A DNA stretch of 64,000 nucleotides from Rhodobacteraceae bacterium HLUCCO18 (GCA_001314805.1 LJSY01000002.1:94100-158099), one strand, 5' to 3'. Shown: positions 9,803 to 18,571, counted from the first letter of the stretch. Notes: generated from the letters alone by a model not told the origin. Numbers and translations: made by a program.

Positions 9803-10511
9803 CACCCCGCTTCTGGCGGTTCTGATCGACGCGGACAACACGTCCCACAAGCATGCCCGCGCGATCTTCGACGAGATCGCCAGTTTCGGCGAGGCGAGCG
9901 TGCGGCGCATCTACGGGGATTTTTCCTCGAGCCACATGAAGGGCTGGTCCGGTGTGCAGGCCGAGTTCGGCATCGTGCCGCATCATCAGCCCGCCAACAC
10001 GGTGGGCAAGAACGCGTCGGATATCGCGCTGGTGATCGACGCCATGGACCTGATGCATTCGGGCCGCTTCGACGCCTTCGTGCTGGTGAGCTCCGACAGC
10101 GATTTCACCCGGCTGGCAAGCCGCATCCGCGAGCAGGGGCTGGATGTCTACGGCATCGGCCAGCAGAAGACGCCGGATGCGTTCCGCAAGGCCTGCAAGC
10201 GCTTCATCTTCGTGGAGAATATTCTCGGGGAGCCGGACAAGGACCAGAAGTCCCCGGACGCCTCGAAGGGCGTCGACAAGCGCCCGATGCTCGAGGCGCG
10301 CGACCTGATCCATCGCGCGATGGAGGGAATCGAGCAGGAGGATGACTGGTATTCGCTGGGCCAGATCGGGCAGTACCTGACGACGGCGAACCCCGATTTC
10401 GACACCCGCACCTATGGCAAGCGCAAGCTGTCGGACCTGGTGGAAAGCCTCAAGACGCTGGAGGTCAAGCGCGGTCCCGGCAACCAGCTTCTGGTGCGGC
10501 GGCTGGACTGA
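9792..10511 (+). CDS. NYN-domain (PIN-like) protein with C-terminal OST-HTH/LOTUS domain
   Basis: The 239-residue protein has an N-terminal NYN (LabA/DUF88) PIN-like nuclease fold: LAVLIDADNTS with the first acidic pair, KNASDIALVIDAMDL, and FVLVSSDSDFTRL with the second acidic cluster. Residues ~170-239 (MLEARDLIHRAME through RKLSDLVESLKTLEVKR) form an OST-HTH/LOTUS domain, known to bind RNA. The family is predicted to be an endoribonuclease; acidic catalytic residues are all present here. The ATG at 9792 sits in the tail of the previous gene (11-base overlap). Targets are unknown. Confidence 0.85.
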   Translation: MANDTPLLAVLIDADNTSHKHARAIFDEIASFGEASVRRIYGDFSSSHMKGWSGVQAEFGIVPHHQPANTVGKNASDIALVIDAMDLMHSGRFDAFVLVSSDSDFTRLASRIREQGLDVYGIGQQKTPDAFRKACKRFIFVENILGEPDKDQKSPDASKGVDKRPMLEARDLIHRAMEGIEQEDDWYSLGQIGQYLTTANPDFDTRTYGKRKLSDLVESLKTLEVKRGPGNQLLVRRLD

Positions 10512-10564
10512 GGCGGGAAGGCGCGGTCTCGGGGCCCCTCCGGGACCCGCTCGCCCGCGCCTGC

Positions 10565-10617
10565 GGGGGCTCTGCCCCCGGCGCGCGAGGGCGCGCTCCC
10601 CCGGAGTTTTTCGCCAG
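10565..10617. repeat. GC-rich palindromic intergenic element
   Basis: Two adjacent perfect hairpins, GGGGGC-TCT-GCCCCC (10565-10579) and GCGCGC-GAGG-GCGCGC (10581-10596), followed by CCCCCGGAGTTTTT. Similar GC-rich hairpin units ending in CCCCGG and a T run are common between genes in Rhodobacterales. Placed between convergent NYN and TetR genes, it can also act as a plus-strand terminator. The other copies would lie outside the window. Confidence 0.6.
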
Positions 10618-10642
10618 GATGAAGAACCCGGCGGGCGACGCC

Positions 10643-11260
10643 TCAGACGCGGCGGTAGCGGGCGAGGAAGGTCTTCACGGCCTCCTCGGCGACGCGATCG
10701 ATCTCGGCCTCGGGCGGGTCCTTCTCGATGCCGAAGAGAACCTTGAGCATGAGGTCGGCGCGGCAAAGCTGCGCGAGCTGGTCCGCGGCGAGCGGGCTGT
10801 CCTCGATCTCGAGCACGGCGCGCGCGCCGGGGCTGTCGAGATACTGGGCGATCTTGCGGCCCCATTTCCGCGGTCCGCTGTCGTAGAAGCTGCGGCCGAG
10901 CTCGGGAAAGCGCTGCGCCTCGGCCACGCAGACGCGGAACATGTCCTGTCCGAAGCGCGACAGGAAGAAGGTGATGAGCGTCTTGCAGATGATCCGGAGC
11001 GTTTCCTCCACGTCCTGATCGGAGGCATGGAGCAGGATCTCCAGCTCCGACTGGTGGGCGCATTCCGTTTCGATCACGGCGAGGAAAAGATGCTGCTTGT
11101 CCGGGAAATAGCTGTAGAGCGTGGCCTTGGACACGCCCGCGTCGCGCGCGATCTCGTCCACGCTGGCGCCTTCGAACCCCTCGCGGAGGAAGACGGCCTT
11201 GGCGCCTTCGATCACCTGGTCGAACTTGCGGCCCTTCCGGATCCGAGCGTCTGCATTCAT
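10643..11260 (-). CDS. TetR/AcrR-family transcriptional regulator
   Basis: A 205-residue repressor-type protein. The N-terminal helix-turn-helix is clear: ILEGAKAVFLREGFEGASV-like helix 1-2 region, DEIARDAGVSKATLYSYFPDK (recognition helix). The C-terminal ligand domain is of the AcrR-like type and gives no ligand clue. It is divergently placed from the AEC transporter gene (gap ~165 bp) and a palindrome lies 29 bases upstream of its start, so autoregulation and control of the transporter are plausible (inference). Confidence 0.9.
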   Translation of the reverse strand: MNADARIRKGRKFDQVIEGAKAVFLREGFEGASVDEIARDAGVSKATLYSYFPDKQHLFLAVIETECAHQSELEILLHASDQDVEETLRIICKTLITFFLSRFGQDMFRVCVAEAQRFPELGRSFYDSGPRKWGRKIAQYLDSPGARAVLEIEDSPLAADQLAQLCRADLMLKVLFGIEKDPPEAEIDRVAEEAVKTFLARYRRV

Positions 11261-11288
11261 GGGCGTCCCCTTCCCTTCCGCAAAGATA

Positions 11289-11300
11289 AACCGGACGGTT
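11289..11300. promoter_or_regulatory. Candidate TetR operator
   Basis: AACCG-GA-CGGTT is a perfect 12-bp palindrome located 29-40 bases upstream of the TetR start. Position and symmetry are those of a TetR autoregulatory site; binding is inferred. Confidence 0.5.
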
Positions 11301-11427
11301 CAGTTTCGGCAAGCGTTTCAACCGCGGCCATCGATGCGTGAGAAACGGGCATCGCGGCCCGTGGTGTCGCCGAGTTCGCGCTGCCCACTGGACAGCGGCG
11401 GCCCGGGCGCGTAGCGCTCGGGTGGAG

Positions 11428-12378
11428 ATGGTCGAGATATTCCTGAAAACCCTCCCCTTCTTCGCGCTTATCGCGCTGGGCTACCAGGCTTGCCGGAGCG
11501 GGTTCTTCACGTCGGAGGCGGCGGCCTATCTCACCAAATTCGTCTTCTATTTCGCATTGTCGGCGATGCTGTTCCGCTTTTCCGCCAACCTGTCGCTGTC
11601 CGAGATCTTCGACTGGTGGTTCGTGGCGGCGTATCTGTGGGGTTGTTTCGTCGTCTACCTCATCGCGACGGCGGTGGCGCTGGTCAGGCGTCTTCCCATC
11701 GCCGAGGCCGCGGTCGAGGCGCAATGCGCGGTGATCGGCAATACCGGGTTTCTGGGCGTGCCGATGCTGGTGGTCCTGCTGGGCGAGGCGGCGGCGGGGC
11801 CGGTGCTGATGGTGCTGGCGATCGACCTTGTCGTGTTCTCGACCCTGATCGTGATCCTCGTCACCGGCAGCCGCGAGGGGCAGGTGACCTATCGGACGAT
11901 CCGGAACGTGGGGCTTGGCCTGCTGAAGAACCCGATGATTGTGTCGATCAGTCTCGGGCTGATCTGGTCCTCGACCGGATGGGCGGTGCCGGGACCGATG
12001 AACGAGTTTCTCGGCATCCTCGGGGCCGCGGCGACGCCCGGCGCGCTGTTCGCCATCGGCGCATCGCTGGCGGACAAGTCGGCCGAACGGCTGTCGGTCG
12101 CGGGTTGGCTGAGCTTCTGCAAGCTGGTGCTGCACCCGGCCGCCGTGGCTTTCGCCGCGCTCTGGCTGTTCCCGGTGGAGCCCTTCGCGGCAGCGGTGAT
12201 GATCGCGGCGGCGTCGCTTCCCGTGGCGGGCAATGTCTTTATCCTTGCGCAGCATTACGGGGTGGCGCCGCAACGAGTGTCGGCCTCGATCCTGGTGTCG
12301 ACGGCGATCTCGATCCTGACGGTATCGGCGGTGATCGCGTGGGTCGCCGGGATGGGCGGGATCAGCGTTGGCGGCTGA
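11428..12378 (+). CDS. AEC-family (auxin efflux carrier-like) transporter
   Basis: A 316-residue integral membrane protein with about ten hydrophobic helices: FLKTLPFFALIALGY at the N-terminus, GNTGFLGVPMLVVLLGE, a central hydrophilic loop near residue 150, and the second-half repeat with SLPVAGNVFILAQHYG. This two-repeat layout with GNTG/GNVF crossover pieces is typical of AEC carriers, which move organic acids such as malate or malonate. Start: ATG 11428 or GTG 11422 two codons earlier; neither has an ideal ribosome-binding site. Divergent from the TetR regulator. Substrate unknown. Confidence 0.85.
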   Translation: MVEIFLKTLPFFALIALGYQACRSGFFTSEAAAYLTKFVFYFALSAMLFRFSANLSLSEIFDWWFVAAYLWGCFVVYLIATAVALVRRLPIAEAAVEAQCAVIGNTGFLGVPMLVVLLGEAAAGPVLMVLAIDLVVFSTLIVILVTGSREGQVTYRTIRNVGLGLLKNPMIVSISLGLIWSSTGWAVPGPMNEFLGILGAAATPGALFAIGASLADKSAERLSVAGWLSFCKLVLHPAAVAFAALWLFPVEPFAAAVMIAAASLPVAGNVFILAQHYGVAPQRVSASILVSTAISILTVSAVIAWVAGMGGISVGG

Positions 12379-12437
12379 CGGGTTGCAGGGCAGGACCCGC
12401 ACGCGCTACCGATTGACCGACAAGGGGGAGAAGCGTC

Positions 12438-13277
12438 ATGGACACGATCTCGGAAAACCGCTGTTTCGGGGGGACGCAGGGCGTCTACCGTCACCGCTCG
12501 GAAGCCACGGACACCGACATGACCTTCGGTCTCTTCCTGCCGGAGGAGGCCGATGAGGCGCCGGTTCCCGTGCTTTGGTATCTGTCTGGCCTGACCTGCA
12601 CCCATGAGAACGCCATGGTGAAGGCCGGTGCGCAGATGTGGGCGGCCGAGCAGGGAATCGCGCTGGTCTTTCCCGATACCTCACCGCGCGGCGCGGGCGT
12701 GCCGGATCATGACGACTATGACCTCGGGCAAGGCGCGGGCTTCTACGTCAACGCCACACAGGATCCGTGGGCCGAACATTTCCAGATGTGGGACTACGTG
12801 ACCGAGGAATTGCCGCGCGCGCTGTTCGCGCGCTTCGCGCTCGACGAGGGCCGGCAGGGCATCACCGGCCATTCCATGGGCGGCCACGGCGCGCTGACCA
12901 TCGCGATGTCCTTTCCGGACCGCTTCGCCTCGGTCTCGGCCTTCGCGCCGATCTGCGGGCCGATGGAGAGCGACTGGGGCCGCAAGCAGTTCACCGCCTA
13001 TCTGGGCGAGAACACCGCGCTCTGGGAGGCGCATGACGCCACGGTGCTGATGCGAGAGAAGGGTTTCCCGGGCCCCGTGCTGATCGACACGGGCACGGCG
13101 GACCAGTTCGGCGACCTGCTCAGGACCGAGGCACTGGCCGAGGCGATCGCACGGCGCCGGCAGCATGCCACGATCAGGCTGCAGCCCGGCTACGATCATT
13201 CCTATTTCTTCGTCTCGACCTTCATGGAGGATCACGTCGCCTTCCATGCCGAGGCGCTTTACGGGGCGGATGCATGA
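12438..13277 (+). CDS. fghA: S-formylglutathione hydrolase
   Basis: Serine hydrolase of the esterase D family that splits S-formylglutathione to formate and glutathione, completing the step begun by AdhC. The 279-residue protein has the nucleophile elbow GHSMGGHGA (Ser146), the WYLSGLTCTHENAM oxyanion-side motif, DTSPRG, and the late Asp (GTADQF) and His (GYDHSY) of the triad. The start is preceded by GGGGGAGAAG. It overlaps the following HAD gene by 4 bases. Unlike many relatives it is not next to adhC. Confidence 0.95.
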   Translation: MDTISENRCFGGTQGVYRHRSEATDTDMTFGLFLPEEADEAPVPVLWYLSGLTCTHENAMVKAGAQMWAAEQGIALVFPDTSPRGAGVPDHDDYDLGQGAGFYVNATQDPWAEHFQMWDYVTEELPRALFARFALDEGRQGITGHSMGGHGALTIAMSFPDRFASVSAFAPICGPMESDWGRKQFTAYLGENTALWEAHDATVLMREKGFPGPVLIDTGTADQFGDLLRTEALAEAIARRRQHATIRLQPGYDHSYFFVSTFMEDHVAFHAEALYGADA

Positions 13278-13903
13278 GCGAACCCATCGAGGCCGTCATC
13301 TTCGACATCGGCAATGTCCTGATCGAATGGCAGCCGGAGCGCTATTACGACCGCACCATCGGCGAGGATCGCCGCCGCGCGATGTTCGCCGAGGTCGATC
13401 TGCATGCCATGAACGACCGGGTCGACCGTGGCGAAAACTTCCGCGAGGTGATCTACGAAACGGCCGAGGCCTATCCGCACTGGCGTACGGAAATCCGCGA
13501 TTGGCACGACAACTGGATCGAACTCGCCACGCCGGTCATACCCCATTCGGTCACCCTGATGCGGACCCTGCGCAAGAAGGGCGTGCCGGTCTACGCGCTG
13601 ACGAATTTCGGCATCGAAAGCTTCGACTACGCGCAGACGCAGTACGATTTTCTTGGTGAATTCGACCGTCCATACGTGTCCGGGCACATGGGCGTGATCA
13701 AGCCCGATCCGCGCATCTACGAGATGGTCGAGCAGGACAGCGGCCTGTCGGGGGCGCGGCTGCTGTTCACCGATGACAGGGCGGACAACATCGTGGCGGC
13801 GCGGGCGCGCGGCTGGCTGGCGCATCACTTCGAGGGCCCGGAGGGCTGGGCGGAGGCGCTGGTCGCGCATGGCCTTCTGACCGAGGAGGAGGCACGGCCA
13901 TGA
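13274..13903 (+). CDS. HAD-superfamily (subfamily IA) phosphatase
   Basis: A 209-residue cytosolic hydrolase with all four HAD motifs: VIFDIGNVLIEW (nucleophile Asp11), the Thr/Ser motif in YALTNFG, Lys in GVIKPDPRIYE, and the acidic pair in LFTDDRADN. The DxGNVLIEW form and helical cap resemble YihX-type sugar-phosphate phosphatases and haloacid-dehalogenase relatives. Substrate unknown. Starts inside the fghA stop region (ATGA) and its own TGA overlaps the next ATG, so the three genes are coupled. Confidence 0.88.
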   Translation: MSEPIEAVIFDIGNVLIEWQPERYYDRTIGEDRRRAMFAEVDLHAMNDRVDRGENFREVIYETAEAYPHWRTEIRDWHDNWIELATPVIPHSVTLMRTLRKKGVPVYALTNFGIESFDYAQTQYDFLGEFDRPYVSGHMGVIKPDPRIYEMVEQDSGLSGARLLFTDDRADNIVAARARGWLAHHFEGPEGWAEALVAHGLLTEEEARP

Positions 13904-14817
13904 GCGTGACGATCGTGGCCGCGGAGGCCGAGGCACGGCTTGACTGGATGGCGCTGACGCGGGCGCTCGAGGGCGGGCACGACCTGCCGCGGGCCGAGAT
14001 CGGGGATACGTTTCTCTATCGCGGCGACGACACGCTGCTCAGCCGGTCGGCGTGGATCGACGGGATGGGCCTGCTGGTGAAAACGGCGACGATCTTTCCC
14101 GGCAATGCCGCAATCGGGGCGCCGTCGATCAATGGCGGCGTCAGCCTGTTTTCCGATACGCACGGAAGGCTTGAGGCGATCCTTGATTTTCACCTCGTGA
14201 CGAAGTGGAAAACGGCCGGCGACAGCCTGCTGGCGGCGACGAAGCTTGCGCCGCGCAACACGCGCACGATCCTGATCGTGGGCGCGGGAACCGTCGCGCG
14301 CAGCATGCGCGAGGCCTATGGCGCGGCCTTCCCCGGCGCGCGGTTTCTCGTCTGGAACCGGTCGCGGGACAACGCGATGCGCCTTGCCTCGGTCTTTCCC
14401 GATACCGAGGTGGCCGAGGACCTGGCCGCCGCCGTGGGCGAGGCGGATATCATCACCTGCGCCACCATGAGCACGACGCCGGTGATCCGTGGCGAATGGC
14501 TCCGCCCCGGGCAGCATGTCGACCTGATCGGCGCCTACCGGCCTGACATGCGCGAGGCCGATGACGAGGTGCTGCGGCGCGGGCGGGTTTTCGTCGATGC
14601 GCGGCACACGACCATCGGGCATATCGGCGAGATCGCGATCCCCATGGCGGAGGGCGTCATCGGGGAGGATGATATCCTCGCTGACTACTACGACCTCGCG
14701 GGCGGCGCCTTTGCCCGGAACGCCGAGGACGAGATCACCGTCTTCAAGAATGGCGGCGGCGCGCATCTGGACCTGATGTGCGCGCGCTACATCCTCGGCG
14801 CGGTGCAGAGCGACTGA
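13900..14817 (+). CDS. Ornithine cyclodeaminase / mu-crystallin family protein
   Basis: A 305-residue NAD(P)-dependent family member: substrate-side SAWIDGMGLLVKTATIFPGN, the Rossmann motif ILIVGAGTVARSM (about residues 125-137), the CATMSTTPVI and VDLIGAYRPDMRE segments, and DARHTTIGHIGEIAIPM. Relatives include ornithine cyclodeaminase, ketimine reductases and alanine/opine-type dehydrogenases, so the exact reaction is open. Coupled to the HAD gene by a 4-base overlap. Convergent with the MFS gene 3 bases away, leaving no space for a terminator. Confidence 0.85.
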   Translation: MSVTIVAAEAEARLDWMALTRALEGGHDLPRAEIGDTFLYRGDDTLLSRSAWIDGMGLLVKTATIFPGNAAIGAPSINGGVSLFSDTHGRLEAILDFHLVTKWKTAGDSLLAATKLAPRNTRTILIVGAGTVARSMREAYGAAFPGARFLVWNRSRDNAMRLASVFPDTEVAEDLAAAVGEADIITCATMSTTPVIRGEWLRPGQHVDLIGAYRPDMREADDEVLRRGRVFVDARHTTIGHIGEIAIPMAEGVIGEDDILADYYDLAGGAFARNAEDEITVFKNGGGAHLDLMCARYILGAVQSD

Positions 14818-14820
14818 GCC

Positions 14821-16068
14821 TCAGGCCGCCTGCGCGGCGGGCGTGTCCAGAGGCCTTTCGCGGATCGGAAGGTGGACCACCGCGCTCAGCGCGCCGATGG
14901 CGACGCCGACCCACCAGACCGCGTCATAGGTGCCGTAGAGGTCGTACATCCAGCCGCCCAGCGAGATGCCCATGAAGCTGCCCAGTTGGTGGCTGAAGAA
15001 CACGATCCCATAGAGCGTGCCCATGTAGCGCAGCCCGTAGATATGGCCCACGAGCCCGGCGGTCAGCGGCACCGTGGCCAGCCAGAGCGACCCCATCACC
15101 AGCGCGAAGACGACCACCGTGAGCGGGGTCATCGGCAGGACGATGAAGGCGGCGGCGGCCAGCGTCCGGCCCACGTAGATCGAGGCGAGCAGGTATTTCC
15201 GCGGAAAGCGGCTTCCAAGATACCCCGCGAGGATCGTTCCGGCGATATTCGTCAACCCGATCAGCGCGATGGCGACGGCCCCAAGCGCCGATGTCGTCGT
15301 GATGCCAAGCCCGTGGAGAACCGAACCCGGCTCGATCGGGCCGCAGACCTCGGTCACGAAGGCCGGGAAATGCGCCGTGATGAAGCCCAGCTGATACCCG
15401 CAGGAAAAGAAACCCACGAAGATCAGCGTGTAGGACGGATCGCGGAACGCGCGGCCGAGCGTCTCCGACAGACTGTCCTGAAGTTTCGCGCGGCTGGCCG
15501 ACGCCGGGCTGCGCAACAGCGGCAGGAAGAGCAGGCTGGCCACGACGAGACCGGCAAACACGATGAACACGCCCTGCCACGGCATCACGGCCAGCAGCCC
15601 CTCGGCCAGTACGGGGCCCACCACCTGACCGGCCGAACCCGCCGCCGTCGCGATGCCCAGCGCGAGCGAGCGCTGTTCGTTCGACGCGGCACGGCCGACG
15701 ATGGCGAGGATGACGCCGAACCCGGTGCCGGCGATGCCGAAACCCACGAGAACCTCGAGGATCTGGTGCTGGCCCGGCGTGATGGCGAAGGCCGAGAACA
15801 CCAGCCCCGCCGCATAAAGGATCGCCCCCAGCACGATGGCGCGGCGATCCCCGAAACGTTCCGCGATGGCGCCGAAGATCGGCTGTCCCACGCCCCAGGC
15901 GAGGTTCTGGATCGCGATGGCGAGGCTGAACTCCGCCCGGAGCCAGCCGAATTCCTCCGCGATGGGGATCTGGAACAGACCGAAGCTCGACCGGATCGCC
16001 ATGCTCAGGAGCAGGATGAGCGACCCGCCGATCAGGACCGGCGTCAGAAGTGGGGTTTGCCGTGCCAT
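14821..16068 (-). CDS. Major facilitator superfamily transporter
   Basis: A 415-residue protein with twelve predicted helices. N-terminal half: SMAIRSSFGLFQIPIAEEFGW, then GAIAERFGDRRAIVLGA, the classical motif between helices 2 and 3. Second half begins after a hydrophilic central loop near residue 200 and carries GYLGSRFPRKYLLASIY. The overall form resembles the oxalate/formate and monocarboxylate-type MFS carriers. The ATG at 16068 follows AAAGGGAC; longer upstream frames run into zapE. No neighbour suggests a substrate. Confidence 0.87.
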   Translation of the reverse strand: MARQTPLLTPVLIGGSLILLLSMAIRSSFGLFQIPIAEEFGWLRAEFSLAIAIQNLAWGVGQPIFGAIAERFGDRRAIVLGAILYAAGLVFSAFAITPGQHQILEVLVGFGIAGTGFGVILAIVGRAASNEQRSLALGIATAAGSAGQVVGPVLAEGLLAVMPWQGVFIVFAGLVVASLLFLPLLRSPASASRAKLQDSLSETLGRAFRDPSYTLIFVGFFSCGYQLGFITAHFPAFVTEVCGPIEPGSVLHGLGITTTSALGAVAIALIGLTNIAGTILAGYLGSRFPRKYLLASIYVGRTLAAAAFIVLPMTPLTVVVFALVMGSLWLATVPLTAGLVGHIYGLRYMGTLYGIVFFSHQLGSFMGISLGGWMYDLYGTYDAVWWVGVAIGALSAVVHLPIRERPLDTPAAQAA

Positions 16069-16191
16069 CGTCGTCCCTTTCCGCGATCCCATAGCCGGGC
16101 CGGGGCCGGGGGGCAAACGCGATCTTTCGGGGAAACCCCGGTCTCGATTTCCCGGTGGCGAGCGATGCGCGAAAGGCGCTAGGAACGGGCC

Positions 16192-17277
16192 ATGGGTCAG
16201 CATCTCCAAGCGATCTACGACACCCGCGTGGCCGAAGGCGTCCTGCGCCCCGACCCGGTGCAGCGTGCCGCACTCCTGAGGCTGGAGGAGTTGCGCGAGA
16301 AGCTGGAAGCGCCCGAACGCAAGGGCTTCCTGGCGCGCTTCCGCCGGGCCGAACCCATGGGCAAGCAGGGGCTTTACCTCTGGGGCGGGGTCGGGCGCGG
16401 CAAATCCATGCTGATGGACCTGTTCTTTGCCCATGTCGCCACGCCCGCCAAGCGCCGCGTCCATTTCCACGCCTTCATGCAGGAGGTTCAGGGCGCGCTC
16501 CACGAGGTTCGAAAGACCGGCGTCGACGATGCGATCAAACCGGTGGCGGAACGCATCTCGGCGGACCTGCGGCTCCTGTGTTTCGACGAGATGCAGATCA
16601 CCGATATCGCCGACGCGATGATCGTGGGACGGCTTTTCGAGAAACTTTTCGATGCCGGCGTGGTCATTGTCACGACCTCGAACCGGCCGCCACGCGATCT
16701 CTACAAGGACGGGCTCAACCGCGACCTGTTCCTGCCGTTCATCGCCCTTCTCGAGGACAAGCTCGAGGTCGACGAGCTGGAGGCGATGACCGACTACCGG
16801 CAGGACCGTCTGGCGGGAAACCCGGTCTATTTCGCGCCCCTCGACAAGGACGCGAGCCGCGCGATCAACGAGATCTGGCGCGAACTGACCCATGGCCGGG
16901 AAGAAGAGCTGACCCTCGAGGTCAAGGGACGCGCCGTGCACCTCCCGCGCTACTGGGCCGGCATGGCGCGATGCACCTTCTGGGAACTGTGCGGCCAGCC
17001 CCTCGGTCCCGCCGATTACCTCGCGCTGGTCGGCGCGGTGAAGCTGCTGGTGATCGAGGGCATCCCCGAGCTCGACTCGTCCAAATTCAACGAGGCCAAG
17101 CGCTTCGTCACGCTGATCGACGCGCTTTACGAGGGCCATGTGCGCCTGATCTGCTCGGCCGAGGCGGAGCCGGAAAACCTCTATCTCGAAGGCGCGGGCA
17201 GTTTCGAGTTCGAACGCACCGCAAGCCGGTTGCGCGAGATGCAGGGCGCAGACTGGGGCACGGGGCGCGTGGCCTGA
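16192..17277 (+). CDS. zapE: Cell division ATPase ZapE (AFG1-like)
   Basis: P-loop ATPase of the AFG1/LACE1 family; bacterial ZapE acts at the division site and destabilises FtsZ polymers. The 361-residue protein shows Walker A GGVGRGKSML (about residues 65-74), HFHAFM shortly after, Walker B LLCFDEMQITDIADAM, sensor TTSNRPP, and the C-terminal FWELCGQPLG plus SEAEPENLY-like region typical of the family. Divergent from the MFS gene. The distal part bears the usual AFG1 sequence, so it looks intact. Confidence 0.93.
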   Translation: MGQHLQAIYDTRVAEGVLRPDPVQRAALLRLEELREKLEAPERKGFLARFRRAEPMGKQGLYLWGGVGRGKSMLMDLFFAHVATPAKRRVHFHAFMQEVQGALHEVRKTGVDDAIKPVAERISADLRLLCFDEMQITDIADAMIVGRLFEKLFDAGVVIVTTSNRPPRDLYKDGLNRDLFLPFIALLEDKLEVDELEAMTDYRQDRLAGNPVYFAPLDKDASRAINEIWRELTHGREEELTLEVKGRAVHLPRYWAGMARCTFWELCGQPLGPADYLALVGAVKLLVIEGIPELDSSKFNEAKRFVTLIDALYEGHVRLICSAEAEPENLYLEGAGSFEFERTASRLREMQGADWGTGRVA

Positions 17278-17369
17278 CGACAGGGCATGACACGACGCCA
17301 TGCGACGGCGTTGACCGGGCGCGGCGATCCGCTACGGTCCGCCCCGACATGTCCCATGAGGCCGCCGCC

Positions 17370-17960
17370 ATGACCCCGCTTTCCCGTTCCACCATCCTGA
17401 CCGCCCTGTTCATCTTCGTCGCCTCGCAGGTCGCGGCGCATACGGGCGAGGGGATAAATACCGGCTTCGCCTCCGGCTTCTGGCACCCGATCCTCGGCTG
17501 GGACCACGTGGTCGCGATGGTCGCCGTCGGTCTCTGGGGCGCTTTCCTTGGCGCGCCCGCGATCTGGATACTGCCGATCGTCTTTCCGCTGGTCATGGCG
17601 CTGGGCGGCGCGCTGGGCGTGGCGGGCGTGCAACTTCCGGCGGTCGAGACGGGCATCGCGCTGTCGGGTGTGGTGCTGGGCCTGCTGATCGCCTTCGCGG
17701 TCAAGGCGCCGATCTGGGTGGCCGCCGTCATCGTGGGCCTTTTCGCGATCTTTCACGGGCACGCCCATGGCACCGAACTGCCCGAGGCGTTCAGCCCCTA
17801 TGGCTATGCCGTGGGCTTCGTGGTGGGCACAGGCCTGTTGCACATGGTCGGCATCGGCTTTGGCGTCCTGACCCGGTCCGAGGCGGGGCGCATCGCCGTG
17901 CGCGGCGCGGGCGGTGTCATCGCGCTGGTGGGCGCGGCGTTCCTGTTCGGTCTCGCCTGA
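17370..17960 (+). CDS. HupE/UreJ-family membrane protein
   Basis: A 196-residue membrane protein with a signal-like first helix ending in VAAHTGEG. It has both HupE/UreJ signatures: HPILGWDH (first helix) and FHGHAHGTE (third helix), whose His/Asp/Glu residues are implicated in nickel or other metal passage. No hydrogenase or urease genes are near, so the metal cargo is unclear. I choose ATG 17370, with TGAGG eight bases upstream, over ATG 17349. It is followed two bases later by a second small membrane protein gene. Confidence 0.87.
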   Translation: MTPLSRSTILTALFIFVASQVAAHTGEGINTGFASGFWHPILGWDHVVAMVAVGLWGAFLGAPAIWILPIVFPLVMALGGALGVAGVQLPAVETGIALSGVVLGLLIAFAVKAPIWVAAVIVGLFAIFHGHAHGTELPEAFSPYGYAVGFVVGTGLLHMVGIGFGVLTRSEAGRIAVRGAGGVIALVGAAFLFGLA

Positions 17961-17962
17961 CG

Positions 17963-18571
17963 GTGCGCCGCAGCGCGCTGTCTGTCGCGGTCGCGGGCTT
18001 CGCGGGGCCGGCGCAGGCCCATGCCTTCGATGCGGGCGCGGACGCCTATGGTCAGTTCGTCGAAGGCGCGGCCGTGATGCTCACCTTCCCGGGGATCGTG
18101 CTGCCGCTTCTGGCGCTGGGGGTGCTGTTGAGCCTCTGGCGCGAGGATGGTCTGCCGAAGGTCTGGCCCGGGTTCCTCGCCGCGCAGGTGGCGGGCATCT
18201 TCGGCGCGGCGCTGGTCGGCCCGGTCGTGGCGCTGATCTTCATGGCGCTCGGGATCGTGATCGCCGCCGTGGCCGCGCTGGCGCCGTCGGTTCCGAAAGC
18301 GGCAGCCTACGCCTTCGCCGGGCTGGCCGGGGTCTTCGCCATGCTGACGGCCTTCGAGGGGCACGGGTTGTTCGAGTTGCCGGTCTTCACCCATCTCGGG
18401 CTGCTCTTCGGCGCGAACCTCGCCACGGCGCTTGCGGCCGGTATCGCGAACCTTTCGCTCACGCGGGTCGAGGCGGGGTGGATGCGGATCGGATGGCGTG
18501 TCGCGGCCTCCTGGATCGGCGCGATCCTTATGCTGACGCTGGCCTTCGAAGTCGCAGGCCCGATCAGCTGA
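17963..18571 (+). CDS. Small membrane protein paired with HupE-like gene
   Basis: A 202-residue protein starting at GTG two bases after the HupE gene stop. A signal-like segment (VAVAGFAGPAQAHA) precedes a His-bearing mature N-terminus (AHAFDAGADAYGQF) and five or so hydrophobic helices (for example LPLLALGVLLSLW and FIMALGIVIAAVAAL-like). HupE motifs are absent, so it is not a duplicate. I do not recognise the family; position suggests it works with the HupE-like permease. Its stop overlaps the 3' end of the next, opposite gene by 8 bases. Confidence 0.75.
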   Translation: MRRSALSVAVAGFAGPAQAHAFDAGADAYGQFVEGAAVMLTFPGIVLPLLALGVLLSLWREDGLPKVWPGFLAAQVAGIFGAALVGPVVALIFMALGIVIAAVAALAPSVPKAAAYAFAGLAGVFAMLTAFEGHGLFELPVFTHLGLLFGANLATALAAGIANLSLTRVEAGWMRIGWRVAASWIGAILMLTLAFEVAGPIS

